Positions 48,711 to 58,375 of a stretch of 64,000 nucleotides of DNA are shown piece by piece. This stretch comes from Pelagerythrobacter marinus (lineage in GTDB: Bacteria; Pseudomonadota; Alphaproteobacteria; Sphingomonadales; Sphingomonadaceae). The translations under genes were made by a program, and so were the position numbers. Location: contig NZ_WTYO01000002.1 of assembly GCF_009827515.1 (NCBI RefSeq), forward strand, positions 186,001 to 250,000, written 5' to 3'. The first letter of the stretch is position 1, and each line of letters opens with the position of its first letter. The notes below the pieces were generated by a model that saw only the letters and a program-made list of their open reading frames with translations, did no database searches and had not been told where the DNA came from.

Positions 48711-50015
48711 ATGCAGTCTTTCGTCCGCAACCCGAACGCGCGCCGCATGCGCATCGGTTCGCATTTCGCCCTTGCCCTCGCGCTGGTTGCCGGCGGCGTT
48801 GTCGGCGCCACGGCGCTGGAGGCGCCGGCTGCCGCGCAGAAGAAGAAAGACAACGGCAAGCCGAACTATACCAAGGGCTTCATCGAAGCCTACCAGCCGC
48901 TGGCCAAGCGGATCGAGGCGCAGGAAGACCCGGCCGCGCTGAAGGCCGAGATTCCCACGATCACCGCGGCGGTCGAGTCGGAAGACGACAAGTTCGTCGC
49001 CGGCCAGGCGATCTACACGATCGGCACCCGCGCCAAGGACACGGCGCTCCAGCGCCAGGGCCTCGACATGATGCTCGAAAGCGGCAAGGTCGGCGCCGAG
49101 AACCTGGGCCTCAGCCTCTTCGCGTCGGGCCAGCTGGCCTATAACGCGGAAGACTACGCCAAGGCGCGCGAGCGCTTCGAGGAAGCGGCAGCCGCCGGCT
49201 ACGACGACCCGGCCCTGCAGGGCCTGATGGCGGAATCGTACTTCGCCGAGGAAAACTACGACGCCGGGCTCGCGACGCTGAAGCAGGCGATCTCGACGCG
49301 GCACGAGGCCGGCCAGACGGTCGAGGAAGACTGGATCAAGCGCGGCTTCGCCATCGCCTACAACAACCAGCTGGCCGAACATGCCGCCGATTTCGCCGAG
49401 ATCTACCTCCGGCATTACCCGTCGGCGAACGTCTGGGGCGACGCGATCGCGGTCCAGCGCAGCTTCTTCGAATACGACGACCAGGAACTGCTCGACCTGA
49501 TGCGCCTTTCGGACCGCACCGGCAGCCTGCGTTCGGAACGCGACTACGTGGATTACATCTCCGCTGCCGACGCCCGCCGCCTGCCGGCCGAAGTCGGGCG
49601 GGTGGTCGAAGCAGGCCTGGCGGCCAACATGCTGAACCCGGGCGACGTCCTGGTGACCGAGGCCAAGGCCACCGCGCAGGCGCAGGCCGGGCCCGCCCGG
49701 GCCGACGTGGCGCAGCTGGCGCAGGATGCGCGCGGTTCGGGCGCGACCGCTCTCGATGCCGCGGCGGCCGGCGACATGTATCTCAACTTCGGCGATACCG
49801 CCGAAGCGATCGAGATGTACGAACTGGCGCTGACGCGGCCGGGTGTCGATCGCGGGCGCGTCCTGATCCGTCTCGGCATCGCCCAGGCCGACCAGGGCCA
49901 GTACGCCGAGGCGAAGGCGAACTTCGACAAGGTCGAGGGCGAGCGCGCGATGATCGCCGATCTCTGGTCGATCTATGCCGAGCAGCAGATGTCGGCAGGC
50001 GCCACGGCGCAGTAA
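48711..50015 (+). CDS. Exported TPR-repeat protein, unknown function
   Basis: A 434-residue protein. ATG 48711 is chosen because GGGAGA lies 8 bases upstream; in-frame ATGs at 48678 and 48696 have none. A long, Arg-containing signal peptide (IGSHFALALALVAGGVVGAT, then APAAAQ cleavage-like site) indicates export. Tetratricopeptide-like units are visible (YNAEDYAKARERFEEAAAAG, YFAEENYDAGLATLKQAI, YLNFGDTAEAIEMYELAL, QADQGQYAEAKANFDKV). It may scaffold an envelope complex. No partner is adjacent. A strong terminator follows directly. Confidence 0.82.
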   Translation: MQSFVRNPNARRMRIGSHFALALALVAGGVVGATALEAPAAAQKKKDNGKPNYTKGFIEAYQPLAKRIEAQEDPAALKAEIPTITAAVESEDDKFVAGQAIYTIGTRAKDTALQRQGLDMMLESGKVGAENLGLSLFASGQLAYNAEDYAKARERFEEAAAAGYDDPALQGLMAESYFAEENYDAGLATLKQAISTRHEAGQTVEEDWIKRGFAIAYNNQLAEHAADFAEIYLRHYPSANVWGDAIAVQRSFFEYDDQELLDLMRLSDRTGSLRSERDYVDYISAADARRLPAEVGRVVEAGLAANMLNPGDVLVTEAKATAQAQAGPARADVAQLAQDARGSGATALDAAAAGDMYLNFGDTAEAIEMYELALTRPGVDRGRVLIRLGIAQADQGQYAEAKANFDKVEGERAMIADLWSIYAEQQMSAGATAQ

Positions 50016-50036
50016 GCGTCTCGCCCCTGCAGAAGG

Positions 50037-50071
50037 AAAGGGCGCGGGGACTTCGGTCCTCGCGCCCTTTT
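50037..50071 (+). terminator. Intrinsic terminator after the TPR protein gene
   Basis: A 14-bp stem with one G-U pair (left arm AAAGGGCGCGGGGA, loop CTTCGG, right arm ending CGCGCCCTTT) followed by one more T, a TTTT run in total. The UUCGG-like loop adds stability. It is 21 bases after the stop codon of the exported TPR gene. Confidence 0.85.
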
Positions 50072-50125
50072 GCATCGGATGTGCGCCTGACTGGCGCGGG
50101 AAGCCGGCGCGGCGCCGGCCCCCGT

Positions 50126-50848
50126 TCAGCGCAGCCGCTTGATCCAGATCTGGTCGTTCTCGCGCCGTTCGATCGCGAAATTCGGGATCGCCTCGACCAG
50201 GTCGATCAGCCGGGCATAGCCGTAGTTGCGCGTGTCGAAGCTGGAGCGGTTGCCCGCGCGCTGGCCGACTTCGGAAAGCTTCGCGAACCCCTTCTGGTCG
50301 CGCTTGCTGGCGTTGTAGGCTTCGAACAGCAGGTGCAGCATGTCGTCGTCCAGCGTGCCCTTGCCGCCATCGTTGCCGCCATTGGCGCGTTCTTCCTTTT
50401 CGGCGCGGATCAGCGCGTCGACATCGATGAAGCGGGTGCAGGCCTGGCGGAAACCCTCGGGCGTCTTCGCGCTGCCGAAGCCATAGACGGGATAGCCGTC
50501 CTGGCGGATGCGCATGGCGAGCGGCATGAAGTCGCTGTCGCTCGACATGATGCCGAAACCATGCACGCGCCCGCGATACATCATGTCCATCGCGTCGATG
50601 GTCATCTTCATGTCGGTCGCGTTCTTGCCCCGCGTCAGGTCGAACTGCTGCTGCGGCTCGATCCCGTAACGGTGGACGAGATCCGCCCAGCTCTTGAGCG
50701 CCGGCTTGCGCCAGTTGCCGTAAGCGCGGCGGATGTTCACCTGGCCCAGTTCGGCAAGCACGGTCAGGACCGGGTCGATCCCGGCCGGGCTGGCATTGTC
50801 GGAATCGATCAGGAGGGCGATGTTTCGGTGCTGTAGCTCGTCGGACAT
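50126..50848 (-). CDS. NYN-domain RNase-like protein with OST-HTH/LOTUS domain
   Basis: A 240-residue protein. The N-terminal NYN/PIN-like domain (LabA/DUF88) has the acidic residues of a metal-dependent nuclease: [27 protein letters not shown] and [15 protein letters not shown]. The C-terminal part, about 165-240 ([25 protein letters not shown] then [15 protein letters not shown]), matches an OST-HTH/LOTUS RNA-binding domain. A role in RNA turnover is likely, target unknown. It lies 41 bases behind carbonic anhydrase on the same strand. Confidence 0.85.
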   Translation of the reverse strand: MSDELQHRNIALLIDSDNASPAGIDPVLTVLAELGQVNIRRAYGNWRKPALKSWADLVHRYGIEPQQQFDLTRGKNATDMKMTIDAMDMMYRGRVHGFGIMSSDSDFMPLAMRIRQDGYPVYGFGSAKTPEGFRQACTRFIDVDALIRAEKEERANGGNDGGKGTLDDDMLHLLFEAYNASKRDQKGFAKLSEVGQRAGNRSSFDTRNYGYARLIDLVEAIPNFAIERRENDQIWIKRLR

Positions 50849-50889
50849 GCGCGACTAGATGGCCGTCCGCGGGCGGGGGCGCAAGCGGT

Positions 50890-51528
50890 TTAGGCGGCCG
50901 GGCTGAACTCTCCGCTATCCTCGTCCAGCAGGTGCAGCACGCCGTCGGAAATCGCGAAGAAGGCGCCGTGCAGCTTCAGCGCGCCGGCCCCTTCCTTTTC
51001 CTGCACGCAGGGGAACGTGCGCAGGTTCGCGAGGCTCACTTTCACAGCCGCCAGTTCCATCGCGCGCTCCGCCTCGCGGCTTTCGGTGCCGAGGCTGGCC
51101 GCGATCGGGGCGCGGGCCTCGTCCAGCATGGATATCCAGTTGGCGACGAAGCCGCCCTGGCCCGGGTCGTTGCCGTGCAGGTCCTGCGTCAGCGCGGCCT
51201 TGCACCCGCCGCACAGGCCATGGCCCATGACGACGACTTCGCGCACTTTCAGGAACTGGACCGCGAATTCGAGTGCGGCGGAAACGCCGTGGTGCCCCGG
51301 GGTCGTCTCGAACGGCGGGACCATCGCGGCGACGTTGCGCACGACGAAGATCTCGCCCGGATCGGCGTCGAAGATCTGCGTGGGATCGACCCGGCTGTCG
51401 GAACAGGCGATGACCATCACCTGCGGCGACTGTCCCTCGGCCAGTTCGCTCCAGCGTTCGCGCTGCGAGATCCAGGCGCCGCTGCGAAACTTGCGATATC
51501 CATCGATAAGGTCGTCGAAGCTTTTCAT
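50890..51528 (-). CDS. Beta-class carbonic anhydrase
   Basis: A 212-residue zinc enzyme interconverting CO2 and bicarbonate. Zinc ligands and active site: CSDSRVDP (first Cys, with Asp/Arg dyad) and GHGLCGGC (His and second Cys). Beta-class features also include [11 protein letters not shown] and [17 protein letters not shown]. Bicarbonate feeds biotin carboxylases such as PccA and AccA-dependent carboxylase in this window. Divergent from lipA with 66 bases between starts. Confidence 0.93.
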   Translation of the reverse strand: MKSFDDLIDGYRKFRSGAWISQRERWSELAEGQSPQVMVIACSDSRVDPTQIFDADPGEIFVVRNVAAMVPPFETTPGHHGVSAALEFAVQFLKVREVVVMGHGLCGGCKAALTQDLHGNDPGQGGFVANWISMLDEARAPIAASLGTESREAERAMELAAVKVSLANLRTFPCVQEKEGAGALKLHGAFFAISDGVLHLLDEDSGEFSPAA

Positions 51529-51594
51529 GGGCTTCCCAATGCCTTGTCGGGAAAGGGCTGGCAAGACGGCATGTCGCGGACTAGATGGGCCGGC

Positions 51595-52536
51595 ATGAAC
51601 GACCTTTCCGCCGCACCCGCACCCGACGCGCCCCGGCCGGAGCGCCAGCGCAAGCCCGACTGGATCCGGGTCAAGGCCCCGATCAGCAGGGGGTATCACG
51701 AAACGCGCCAGCTGATGCGCGAGCTGAACCTCAACACCGTGTGCGAGGAAGCGGCCTGCCCCAATATCGGCGAGTGCTGGACCAAGAAGCATGCCACGGT
51801 GATGATCCTGGGCGACGTCTGCACCCGCGCCTGCGCTTTCTGCAACGTCAAGACCGGGATGCCGCGGATGGTCGATCCGATGGAACCGGAAAACGTCGCC
51901 ATCGCGGCCGGCAAGATGGGCCTGCAGCACATCGTCATCACCAGCGTCGACCGCGACGACCTGCCCGACGGCGGGGCGGGGCAGTTCGTCAAGGTGATCA
52001 AGGCGCTGCGGCGCGAGACGCCCGAGACGACGATCGAGATCCTGACCCCGGATTTCCGCAACAAGATGCGCCCCGCGATCGAGGCGATCTGCGAGGCCGG
52101 GCCCGACGTCTTCAACCACAACCTGGAGACCGTTCCGCGCCTCTATCCGACGATCCGGCCCGGCGCGCGCTATTACGCCTCGCTGCGCCTGCTGGAAGAA
52201 GTGAAGGCGCACGACCCGCTGATCTTCACCAAGTCGGGCATCATGCTCGGCCTCGGGGAGCAGCGGCTGGAGGTGCACCAGGTGATGGACGACATGCGCA
52301 GCGCCGATGTCGATTTCATCACCATGGGCCAGTATCTCCAGCCCACGCCGCGCCATGCCAGGGTGGAGGATTTCGTCACGCCCAAGGCCTTTGCCGCCTT
52401 CGGTTCGATTGCCCGGGCCAAGGGCTTCCTCCAGGTCGCGTCGAGCCCGCTGACCCGTTCGAGCTACCACGCCGGCGACGATTTCGCCGAGATGAAAGCC
52501 GCGCGCGAAGCGCGACTGGCCAAGCAGAAGGCCTGA
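51595..52536 (+). CDS. lipA: Lipoyl synthase
   Basis: A 313-residue radical SAM enzyme inserting two sulfurs into octanoyl-lipoyl domains. The auxiliary cluster motif [12 protein letters not shown] and the radical SAM motif CTRACAFC are both intact, and the C-terminal RSSYHAG supplies the serine ligand. It would serve lipoyl proteins including the PdhB lipoyl domain encoded at 34.3 kb. Its stop shares a base with the ratA start (TGATG). Confidence 0.96.
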   Translation: MNDLSAAPAPDAPRPERQRKPDWIRVKAPISRGYHETRQLMRELNLNTVCEEAACPNIGECWTKKHATVMILGDVCTRACAFCNVKTGMPRMVDPMEPENVAIAAGKMGLQHIVITSVDRDDLPDGGAGQFVKVIKALRRETPETTIEILTPDFRNKMRPAIEAICEAGPDVFNHNLETVPRLYPTIRPGARYYASLRLLEEVKAHDPLIFTKSGIMLGLGEQRLEVHQVMDDMRSADVDFITMGQYLQPTPRHARVEDFVTPKAFAAFGSIARAKGFLQVASSPLTRSSYHAGDDFAEMKAAREARLAKQKA

Positions 52537-52997
52537 TGCCCGGAATCCGCGAAAGCCGCACCGTTCCCTATAGCGCCGAGCAGATGTTCGACCTCGTCGC
52601 GGACGTCGCCCGCTACAAGGAGTTCCTGCCCTGGGTGATTGCCACCCGCGTGCGTTCGGACAGCGAGGACGAAATGATCGCCGACATGGTCGTCGGCTTC
52701 AAGAGCTTCCGCGAAAGCTTCACCTCGCGCGTGACGAAGCGCCGGCCGGAGATGATCGACGTGGTCTACGTCGACGGGCCGCTGCGCGATCTCGACAACG
52801 AGTGGCATTTCACCGACTTGCCCGAGGGGGGGAGCCGGATCGATTTCTCGGTCCAGTTCACGTTCAAGAACCGCGTGTTCGAGGCGCTGGCCGGCCAGTA
52901 CTTCGACCGCGCGTTCCGCAAGATGGTCGCCGCCTTCGAGGATCGCGCGCGCGATCTCTACGGCAGCAGCAGTTCCAGCGCGCACAGCGTCGCCTGA
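52536..52997 (+). CDS. RatA/Coq10-like START-domain protein
   Basis: A 153-residue polyketide cyclase/START-like protein: SRTVPYSAEQMFDLVADVARYKEFLPWV, then GPLRDLDNEWHF and FKNRVFEALAGQYFDRAFRKM. The family includes Coq10, a ubiquinone-binding chaperone, and the bacterial RatA toxin that affects ribosome joining; which applies cannot be told from sequence. It is coupled to lipA by a TGATG overlap. Its last 40 bases overlap the 3' end of the converging pncC gene. Confidence 0.88.
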   Translation: MPGIRESRTVPYSAEQMFDLVADVARYKEFLPWVIATRVRSDSEDEMIADMVVGFKSFRESFTSRVTKRRPEMIDVVYVDGPLRDLDNEWHFTDLPEGGSRIDFSVQFTFKNRVFEALAGQYFDRAFRKMVAAFEDRARDLYGSSSSSAHSVA

Positions 52998-53458
52998 CGG
53001 CGGATCTCCGCCCGGCCGACATTGCCGAAGCTGCGCAGCTCGCCTTCGGGATCGCCGTCCTGCCCGCGCACGACGCGGGCGAAGACGACCGTGCCCACCG
53101 GTTTCAGGTCGGTCCCGCCGTCCGGGCCGGCAACGCCGCTGATGGCGACGGCGACGTCCGCCCCGCTGCGTTCCACCGCCCCTTGCGCCATGGCCCAGAC
53201 GCAGGCGATCGACACCGCGCCGAAAGTCTCGATGATCTCGCTCGAAACGCCCAGCATCTCGCGCTTCGCCTCGTTCGAGTAAGTCACGAAGCCGCGGTCG
53301 AGCACGCGCGAGGAGCCGGGCACTTCGGTCAACGCCGCCGATACCAGCCCGCCGGTGCAGCTTTCGGCCAGGGCCACGCTGCGCCCGGCCCGGGCATTTT
53401 CCTCGATCACGCGGCGGGCCAGCGTCTCGATATCGTCGGGCAGAAGCGTGTCGGACAT
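52958..53458 (-). CDS. pncC: Nicotinamide-nucleotide amidase (CinA C-terminal type)
   Basis: A 166-residue protein equal to the C-terminal domain of CinA. Signatures are ESCTGGLVSAALTEVPGSS with the catalytic Ser, Thr and Gly, YSNEAKREMLGV, and ISGVAGPDGGTDLKPVGTV. It deamidates nicotinamide mononucleotide for NAD recycling. The start at 53458 avoids an N-terminal extension that overlaps non-coding bases. It follows ispDF after a 115-base gap and overlaps ratA at its 3' end (52958-52997). Confidence 0.88.
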   Translation of the reverse strand: MSDTLLPDDIETLARRVIEENARAGRSVALAESCTGGLVSAALTEVPGSSRVLDRGFVTYSNEAKREMLGVSSEIIETFGAVSIACVWAMAQGAVERSGADVAVAISGVAGPDGGTDLKPVGTVVFARVVRGQDGDPEGELRSFGNVGRAEIRRQATLCALELLLP

Positions 53459-53573
53459 CGTCAGCGTCCCGGTCGGAGGGCAGGCTGGGGCAGGCAAGCG
53501 TTCACGATCGTTCCTTTCGGTCTGGCCCGTTCCGCCGGCGGCCCCGGCACGGGCACGGTGGTCGCGTTGTCGC

Positions 53574-54725
53574 TCAGGCCGCGGCGACTAGCGTCGCGAT
53601 GGCCTGGGCCGCGATCCCTTCGCCGCGGCCGGTCAGGCCGAGCCGTTCGGTCGTGGTTGCCTTGACGCTAACCGCCCCGGGCGCAATGGCCAAGAGGCGC
53701 GCGATATTCGCCCGCATCGGCTCGCGCCAGGGGCCGATCCTGGGCGCTTCGCAAATCACGGTCAGGTCGACGTTGCCTACGCTCATGCCTGCTTCCGCCA
53801 CCAGATGCGCCGCGTGTTCCACGAAGCGCGACGAGGGTGCCCCCTTCCATTGCGGGTCCGACGGGGGGAAGTGGGTCCCGATGTCACCCTGGCCTATCGC
53901 GCCGAGAAGCGCGTCGACGAGCGCGTGGAGCACGACGTCGGCGTCGCTGTGCCCGGCGAGGCCTTTGTCATGCGGGATCCGGACACCCCCCAGCCACAGC
54001 TCCTCGCCCTCCGCCAGGCGATGGACGTCGAATCCCAGGCCGGTTCGAACCGGCGGGCCTTGATCCATGAAATCCTCCGCCACGGTAAGTTTTGCCAGGG
54101 CTTCGTCTCCTTCCACCAGGGCGACGCTTCCGCCGGCGGCGCGCAGGACCTGCGCATCGTCGCCCGCCTCGCGCGCGCCATGCCACGCGCGATGGGCATC
54201 CAGGATCGCCTCGAAGCGGAACGCCTGGGGGGTCTGCACCCGGCGCAGGCGCTCGCGATCGGCGGAACCGGCCATGACGTCGCCCTGCGCCTCCGCCAGG
54301 CTGTCCACCACCGGCAGGACGGGGATCGCACCGGGATGAGCCGGCAGCGCGGCCAGCAGCCGCGCGATGACGGCCTGCGAAAGGGCGGGGCGGGCGGCGT
54401 CGTGGATCAGCACGGCGTCGGGCGCTGCGCCGGCCAGTCGTTCCAGCGCGTTCGCGACCGATTGCTGGCGCGTCGCGCCCCCGGTGACCAGCGCGTATCC
54501 CTGCAGCCCCGCCAGGCAATCGCGCGCCCTGTCTTCGCCGTCCGGCGGAATCACCACGACGACCGGCGCCGCGCCGGCCGCCAGGAGCGCCTCCACCGAA
54601 TGGCGCACGACCGGCTTGCCCCGCCAGCGAACGAACTGCTTGGGAATCGCCTGGCCTGCGCGCAGCCCCTTGCCCGCGGCGACGACAACTGCGGCAAACA
54701 GGGGCGGGGGCGGGACGGCCGACAT
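53574..54725 (-). CDS. ispDF: Bifunctional IspD-IspF (MEP pathway of isoprenoid synthesis)
   Basis: A 383-residue fusion. The N-terminal half (about 1-225) is 2-C-methyl-D-erythritol 4-phosphate cytidylyltransferase (AAGKGLRAGQAIPKQF, GGATRQQSVANAL, LIHDAARPALS). The C-terminal half (about 226-383) is 2,4-cyclodiphosphate synthase (GLGFDVHRL, AGHSDADVVLHALVDALLGA, with Asp and His metal ligands, and a terminal GLTGRGEGIAAQAIATL). Fused IspDF is common in alphaproteobacteria. ATG 54725 was chosen by family length; it is divergent from dusB with a 75-base gap. Confidence 0.95.
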   Translation of the reverse strand: MSAVPPPPLFAAVVVAAGKGLRAGQAIPKQFVRWRGKPVVRHSVEALLAAGAAPVVVVIPPDGEDRARDCLAGLQGYALVTGGATRQQSVANALERLAGAAPDAVLIHDAARPALSQAVIARLLAALPAHPGAIPVLPVVDSLAEAQGDVMAGSADRERLRRVQTPQAFRFEAILDAHRAWHGAREAGDDAQVLRAAGGSVALVEGDEALAKLTVAEDFMDQGPPVRTGLGFDVHRLAEGEELWLGGVRIPHDKGLAGHSDADVVLHALVDALLGAIGQGDIGTHFPPSDPQWKGAPSSRFVEHAAHLVAEAGMSVGNVDLTVICEAPRIGPWREPMRANIARLLAIAPGAVSVKATTTERLGLTGRGEGIAAQAIATLVAAA

Positions 54726-54800
54726 GGCCGTGGGCGCTAGCGCCTTGCACGGGGGCGGGCAATCCACTATGCGCTGCCCAAATTTTAGGCACCAGTACCC

Positions 54801-55817
54801 ATGACCGAACTTCCCGCTCCCCCGCCGCTCCGGCCCATCCACGTCGGCCCCGTCACGATCGACTGCCCGGTCGTGCTCGCGCCGATGACGGGCGTGACCG
54901 ACATGCCGTTCCGCACCCTTGTGCGACGCTATGGCTCGGGCCTCAACGTGACCGAGATGATCGCGAGCCAGGCGGCCATTCGCGAAACGCGCCAGTCGAT
55001 CCAGAAGGCCGCCTGGGACCCGGTGGAAGAGCCGGTGTCGATGCAGTTGGTCGGCTGCGACCCGGACTCGATGGCCGAGGCGGCGAAGCTGAACCAGGAT
55101 CGCGGGGCGGAGATCATCGACATCAATTTCGGTTGCCCGGTGCGCAAGGTCACCAACGGCATGGCCGGTTCCGCCCTGATGCGCGAGGTTCCGCTGGCGA
55201 CCCGCCTGATGGAGGCGACGGTCAAGGCCGTGTCCGTGCCGGTGACGGTGAAGATGCGCATGGGGTGGGACCATTCGAGCTTGAACGCGCCCGAACTGGC
55301 GCGCATCGCGCAGGACCTGGGGGTGAAGATGATCACCGTCCACGGGCGCACGCGTAACCAGATGTACAAGGGCCAGGCGGACTGGGCCTTCATCCGCAAG
55401 GTGAAGGACGCGGTCTCGATCCCCGTCATCGTCAACGGCGACATCTGCGGGATCGAGGACGCCGCCGCCGCGCTCGAGCAATCGGGGGCCGACGGGGTGA
55501 TGATCGGACGCGGCGCCTATGGCAAGCCGTGGCTGCTGGGCCAGGTCATGCACTGGTGGCGCACCGGCGAGAGGCTCGACAGCCCGAGTTTCGACGAACA
55601 GTATGCGGTTCTGGTCGAACACTATCGCGCCATGCTCGATCACTACGGCCGCGAGGTCGGGACCAAGATCGCGCGCAAGCACCTGGGCTGGTACACCAAG
55701 GGCATGCACGGTTCGGCCGAGTTTCGGAACCGCGCGAACTTCATCGACGACCCCGACCAGGTCCTTGGCGAGATCGAGCGGTTCTACGAACCGTTCCTCC
55801 ACCGCCGCGCGGCGTGA
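54801..55817 (+). CDS. dusB: tRNA-dihydrouridine synthase DusB
   Basis: A 338-residue FMN enzyme reducing uridines in tRNA. TIM barrel: [20 protein letters not shown], the catalytic Cys in [40 protein letters not shown] and [14 protein letters not shown] for FMN phosphate. It stands first in the nitrogen-regulation run, as usual in alphaproteobacteria. Its stop overlaps the GTG start of ntrB (GTGA, 55814-55817). Confidence 0.95.
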   Translation: MTELPAPPPLRPIHVGPVTIDCPVVLAPMTGVTDMPFRTLVRRYGSGLNVTEMIASQAAIRETRQSIQKAAWDPVEEPVSMQLVGCDPDSMAEAAKLNQDRGAEIIDINFGCPVRKVTNGMAGSALMREVPLATRLMEATVKAVSVPVTVKMRMGWDHSSLNAPELARIAQDLGVKMITVHGRTRNQMYKGQADWAFIRKVKDAVSIPVIVNGDICGIEDAAAALEQSGADGVMIGRGAYGKPWLLGQVMHWWRTGERLDSPSFDEQYAVLVEHYRAMLDHYGREVGTKIARKHLGWYTKGMHGSAEFRNRANFIDDPDQVLGEIERFYEPFLHRRAA

Positions 55818-56890
55818 TCGCGGTGGAGGAGCGGCCCGATCCCGGGGCCCAGATCGCCGGACTGATCTTCGCCGTCCTCCTGCTCGACCCGGACATGGTC
55901 GTGCGCGAGGCGAACCCGGCTGCCGAAGACCTGCTGCACCGAAGCGCACGGCGCCTGGTGGGGGAGCGGCTGCTCGACGTGATCGGGCTCGACGACGAGC
56001 GGGTCGCGCACCGGCTGGGCGATGCCGACGCCCGGCTGACCGTGCGCGGCATGGTCATGCGGTGCGGCGAGCGGGCGATGCAGGTCAATGTCACCGTTTC
56101 GCCGCTGGCGACCCACCCGGGCTGGCGGGTCATGACTTTCTCCGAGGTCGGGCAGGGCGAATTGGGGGACGAGGGGCGCGACGAGACGACCTTGCGCGCG
56201 CCCTCGATCCTCGCGCACGAGATCAAGAACCCGCTCGCCGCCATTCGCGGGGCGGGGCAACTCGTGGCGCGCAAGCTGGACGAGAAGGATCGCCCCCTGG
56301 CCGCGATGATCTCCGCGGAGGTGGACCGGATCGCGCGGCTCGTCGACCGGATGCAGCGCCTCGGCAGCGAGCGCGCGGACCCGGTCGAACCGACCAACCT
56401 GCACGAGGCGATCCGCAGCGCCATCGCCACCGTTCGCGCGGCGGGCGGCGGCGGGGTGGAACTGGTCGAGGAATTCGACCCGTCGCTGCCCCCCGTTCTC
56501 GCCAGCCGCGACGCGCTGGAGCAGGTGCTGATCAACCTGGTCACCAATGCGCGCGATGCCTGTGCGGGGGGCGAGGAGCCGCGCGTCGTCATCCGCACGC
56601 GCTTCGTCAGCGGGCTGGTGTCCAACCTGAAGCTGGGCCGGGCGATCCGCCTGCCGATCGAGGTGACCGTCAGCGACAATGGCCCGGGCGTCGATCCGTC
56701 GCTGCGCGATCACGTGTTCGAACCGTTCGTGACGTCCAAGTCCAGCGGGCAGGGGCTCGGCCTCGCGCTGGTGCGGAAGCTGGTCCGCGACATGGACGGC
56801 CGGATCGGCCACCAACGCGACGAGCGCGCGGGCCTGACCCATTTTCGCATTCACCTGCCGCTGGCGCGCGAGGAAGGAGAACCGGCATGA
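55814..56890 (+). CDS. ntrB: Nitrogen regulation sensor kinase NtrB
   Basis: A 358-residue cytosolic histidine kinase. N-terminal PAS domain ([22 protein letters not shown]), then a HisKA domain with the phosphoacceptor His in [17 protein letters not shown], and HATPase motifs [17 protein letters not shown] and GQGLGLALV. In the known NtrBC system the PII protein controls it and it phosphorylates NtrC when nitrogen is low. The start is a GTG overlapping the dusB stop. The ntrC start overlaps its own stop (ATGA). Confidence 0.94.
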   Translation: MIAVEERPDPGAQIAGLIFAVLLLDPDMVVREANPAAEDLLHRSARRLVGERLLDVIGLDDERVAHRLGDADARLTVRGMVMRCGERAMQVNVTVSPLATHPGWRVMTFSEVGQGELGDEGRDETTLRAPSILAHEIKNPLAAIRGAGQLVARKLDEKDRPLAAMISAEVDRIARLVDRMQRLGSERADPVEPTNLHEAIRSAIATVRAAGGGGVELVEEFDPSLPPVLASRDALEQVLINLVTNARDACAGGEEPRVVIRTRFVSGLVSNLKLGRAIRLPIEVTVSDNGPGVDPSLRDHVFEPFVTSKSSGQGLGLALVRKLVRDMDGRIGHQRDERAGLTHFRIHLPLAREEGEPA

Positions 56891-58296
56891 ATGGCAAGGT
56901 CCTGCTGGTGGAGGACGACGCCTCCATCGCCACGGTGATCCGCTCCGCGCTGGAGGACGAGGGGTTCGCGGTGGACCGGTGCGAGAGCATCGCCGCGCGC
57001 GACCGGGCGCTGGCGTCGGACCGTTACGACGTCATGCTGACCGATGTCATGCTGGCCGACGGCGACGGCATTGCCTCGATCGACAGCGTGCGGGCGGCCT
57101 GCCCGCAGATGCCGCTGATCGTGCTTTCGGCGCAGAACACGCTCGATACCGCGGTCCGCGCGAGCGACACCGGCGCCTTCGAGTACTTTCCCAAGCCCTT
57201 CGACCTCGACGATCTCGTGCGCGCGGTCGTCCAGGCCGGGGGGTCGGGCGACAAGCGCGGCGAGGAGGCCGAGGCCGGCGACGGCTTGCCGCTGGTCGGC
57301 CGCAGCCAGGCGATGCAGGCCGTATACCGCATGATCACGCGGGTCCTGCGCAACGACCTGACCGTGCTGGTCCTGGGCGAATCGGGCACCGGCAAGGAAC
57401 TGGTGGCCGAGGCAATCCACCAGCTGGGCCATCGCAAGTCCGGCCCTTTCGTCGCGGTCAACGCCGCCGCCATTCCCGCCGACCTGATCGAAAGCGAGCT
57501 GTTCGGGCACGAGAAGGGCGCCTTTACCGGCGCGATCGCCCAGGCCATCGGCAAGTTCGAACAGGCCAATGGCGGCACGCTGTTCCTCGACGAAATCGGC
57601 GACATGCCGATCGAGGCGCAGACGCGCCTGCTGCGCGCACTGCAATCCGGCCGCATCCGGCGGGTCGGCGGGCGGCAGGAAATCGCGGTGGACGTGCGGA
57701 TCATCGCGGCGACCAACCGCGACCTCAAGCCGATGATCGCGGCGGGGCAGTTCCGCGAAGACCTCTATTACCGGCTGAACGTCGTGCCGATCGTGCTGCC
57801 GCCGCTGCGCGACCGGGTGGAGGACATCGAGGCGCTGGCCAAGCATTTCCTGGGGCTCGCCGCGCGCGAGGGCCTGCCCGAACGGCGGATCGACCGCCCG
57901 GCGCTCGCGCTGCTGGAACAGCAGCCGTGGCGGGGCAATGTGCGCGAGTTGCAGAACGCGGTCTATCGCCTGGCGCTGATGGCGCGCGACGACGTGATCG
58001 ACGCGGGCACGGTCACCGCGGTACTGGGCGACCCGGCGGAAGCGGTCATGCGCGGGCGCGACGACGCGCTGGGCGCCGCCCTGGCGGCGTGGCTGGGCGA
58101 CAATGCGCCGGCCCACGGAACGCTCTATCACCGCGCCGTCTCCGCCTTCGAGCGGCCACTGTTCGAATATGCCCTCGGCCAGACCGGCGGAAACCAGTTG
58201 CGGGCGGCCAAGCTGCTGGGCATCAATCGCAACACCTTGCGCAAGCGGCTGGGCGAGTTGCAGATAAACGCCGACAGCTTCGCGCGCGCCGAATAG
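56887..58296 (+). CDS. ntrC: Nitrogen regulation response regulator NtrC
   Basis: A 469-residue sigma-54 activator. Receiver domain with phosphorylatable Asp53 (MLTDVMLADG); AAA+ domain with Walker A GESGTGKE, the sigma-54 contact loop GAFTGA (intact) and FLDEIGDMP; C-terminal Fis-type helix-turn-helix (NQLRAAKLLGINRNTLRKRL). It should switch on nitrogen-scavenging promoters, glnA and others. Coupled to ntrB by ATGA. A 78-base gap separates it from the ntrY start. Confidence 0.95.
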   Translation: MNGKVLLVEDDASIATVIRSALEDEGFAVDRCESIAARDRALASDRYDVMLTDVMLADGDGIASIDSVRAACPQMPLIVLSAQNTLDTAVRASDTGAFEYFPKPFDLDDLVRAVVQAGGSGDKRGEEAEAGDGLPLVGRSQAMQAVYRMITRVLRNDLTVLVLGESGTGKELVAEAIHQLGHRKSGPFVAVNAAAIPADLIESELFGHEKGAFTGAIAQAIGKFEQANGGTLFLDEIGDMPIEAQTRLLRALQSGRIRRVGGRQEIAVDVRIIAATNRDLKPMIAAGQFREDLYYRLNVVPIVLPPLRDRVEDIEALAKHFLGLAAREGLPERRIDRPALALLEQQPWRGNVRELQNAVYRLALMARDDVIDAGTVTAVLGDPAEAVMRGRDDALGAALAAWLGDNAPAHGTLYHRAVSAFERPLFEYALGQTGGNQLRAAKLLGINRNTLRKRLGELQINADSFARAE

Positions 58297-58355
58297 CCGC
58301 CCGTCCGACAAATTCCTCCCTTGGACGGATTGCCCCTTGCAAATCCGCAACAGCG

Positions 58356-58375
58356 CAGTTGTAGTATTGCAACTG
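58356..58375 (+). promoter_or_regulatory. Inverted repeat at the ntrY start
   Basis: Arms CAGTTG and CAACTG are separated by 8 bases (TAGTATTG) and end on the first base of the likely ntrY GTG start. The spacer contains TAGTAT, and TTGCAA lies 19 bases before it. This could be an operator, a small hairpin hiding the start, or chance. No Shine-Dalgarno sequence is seen before the GTG. Confidence 0.3.
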
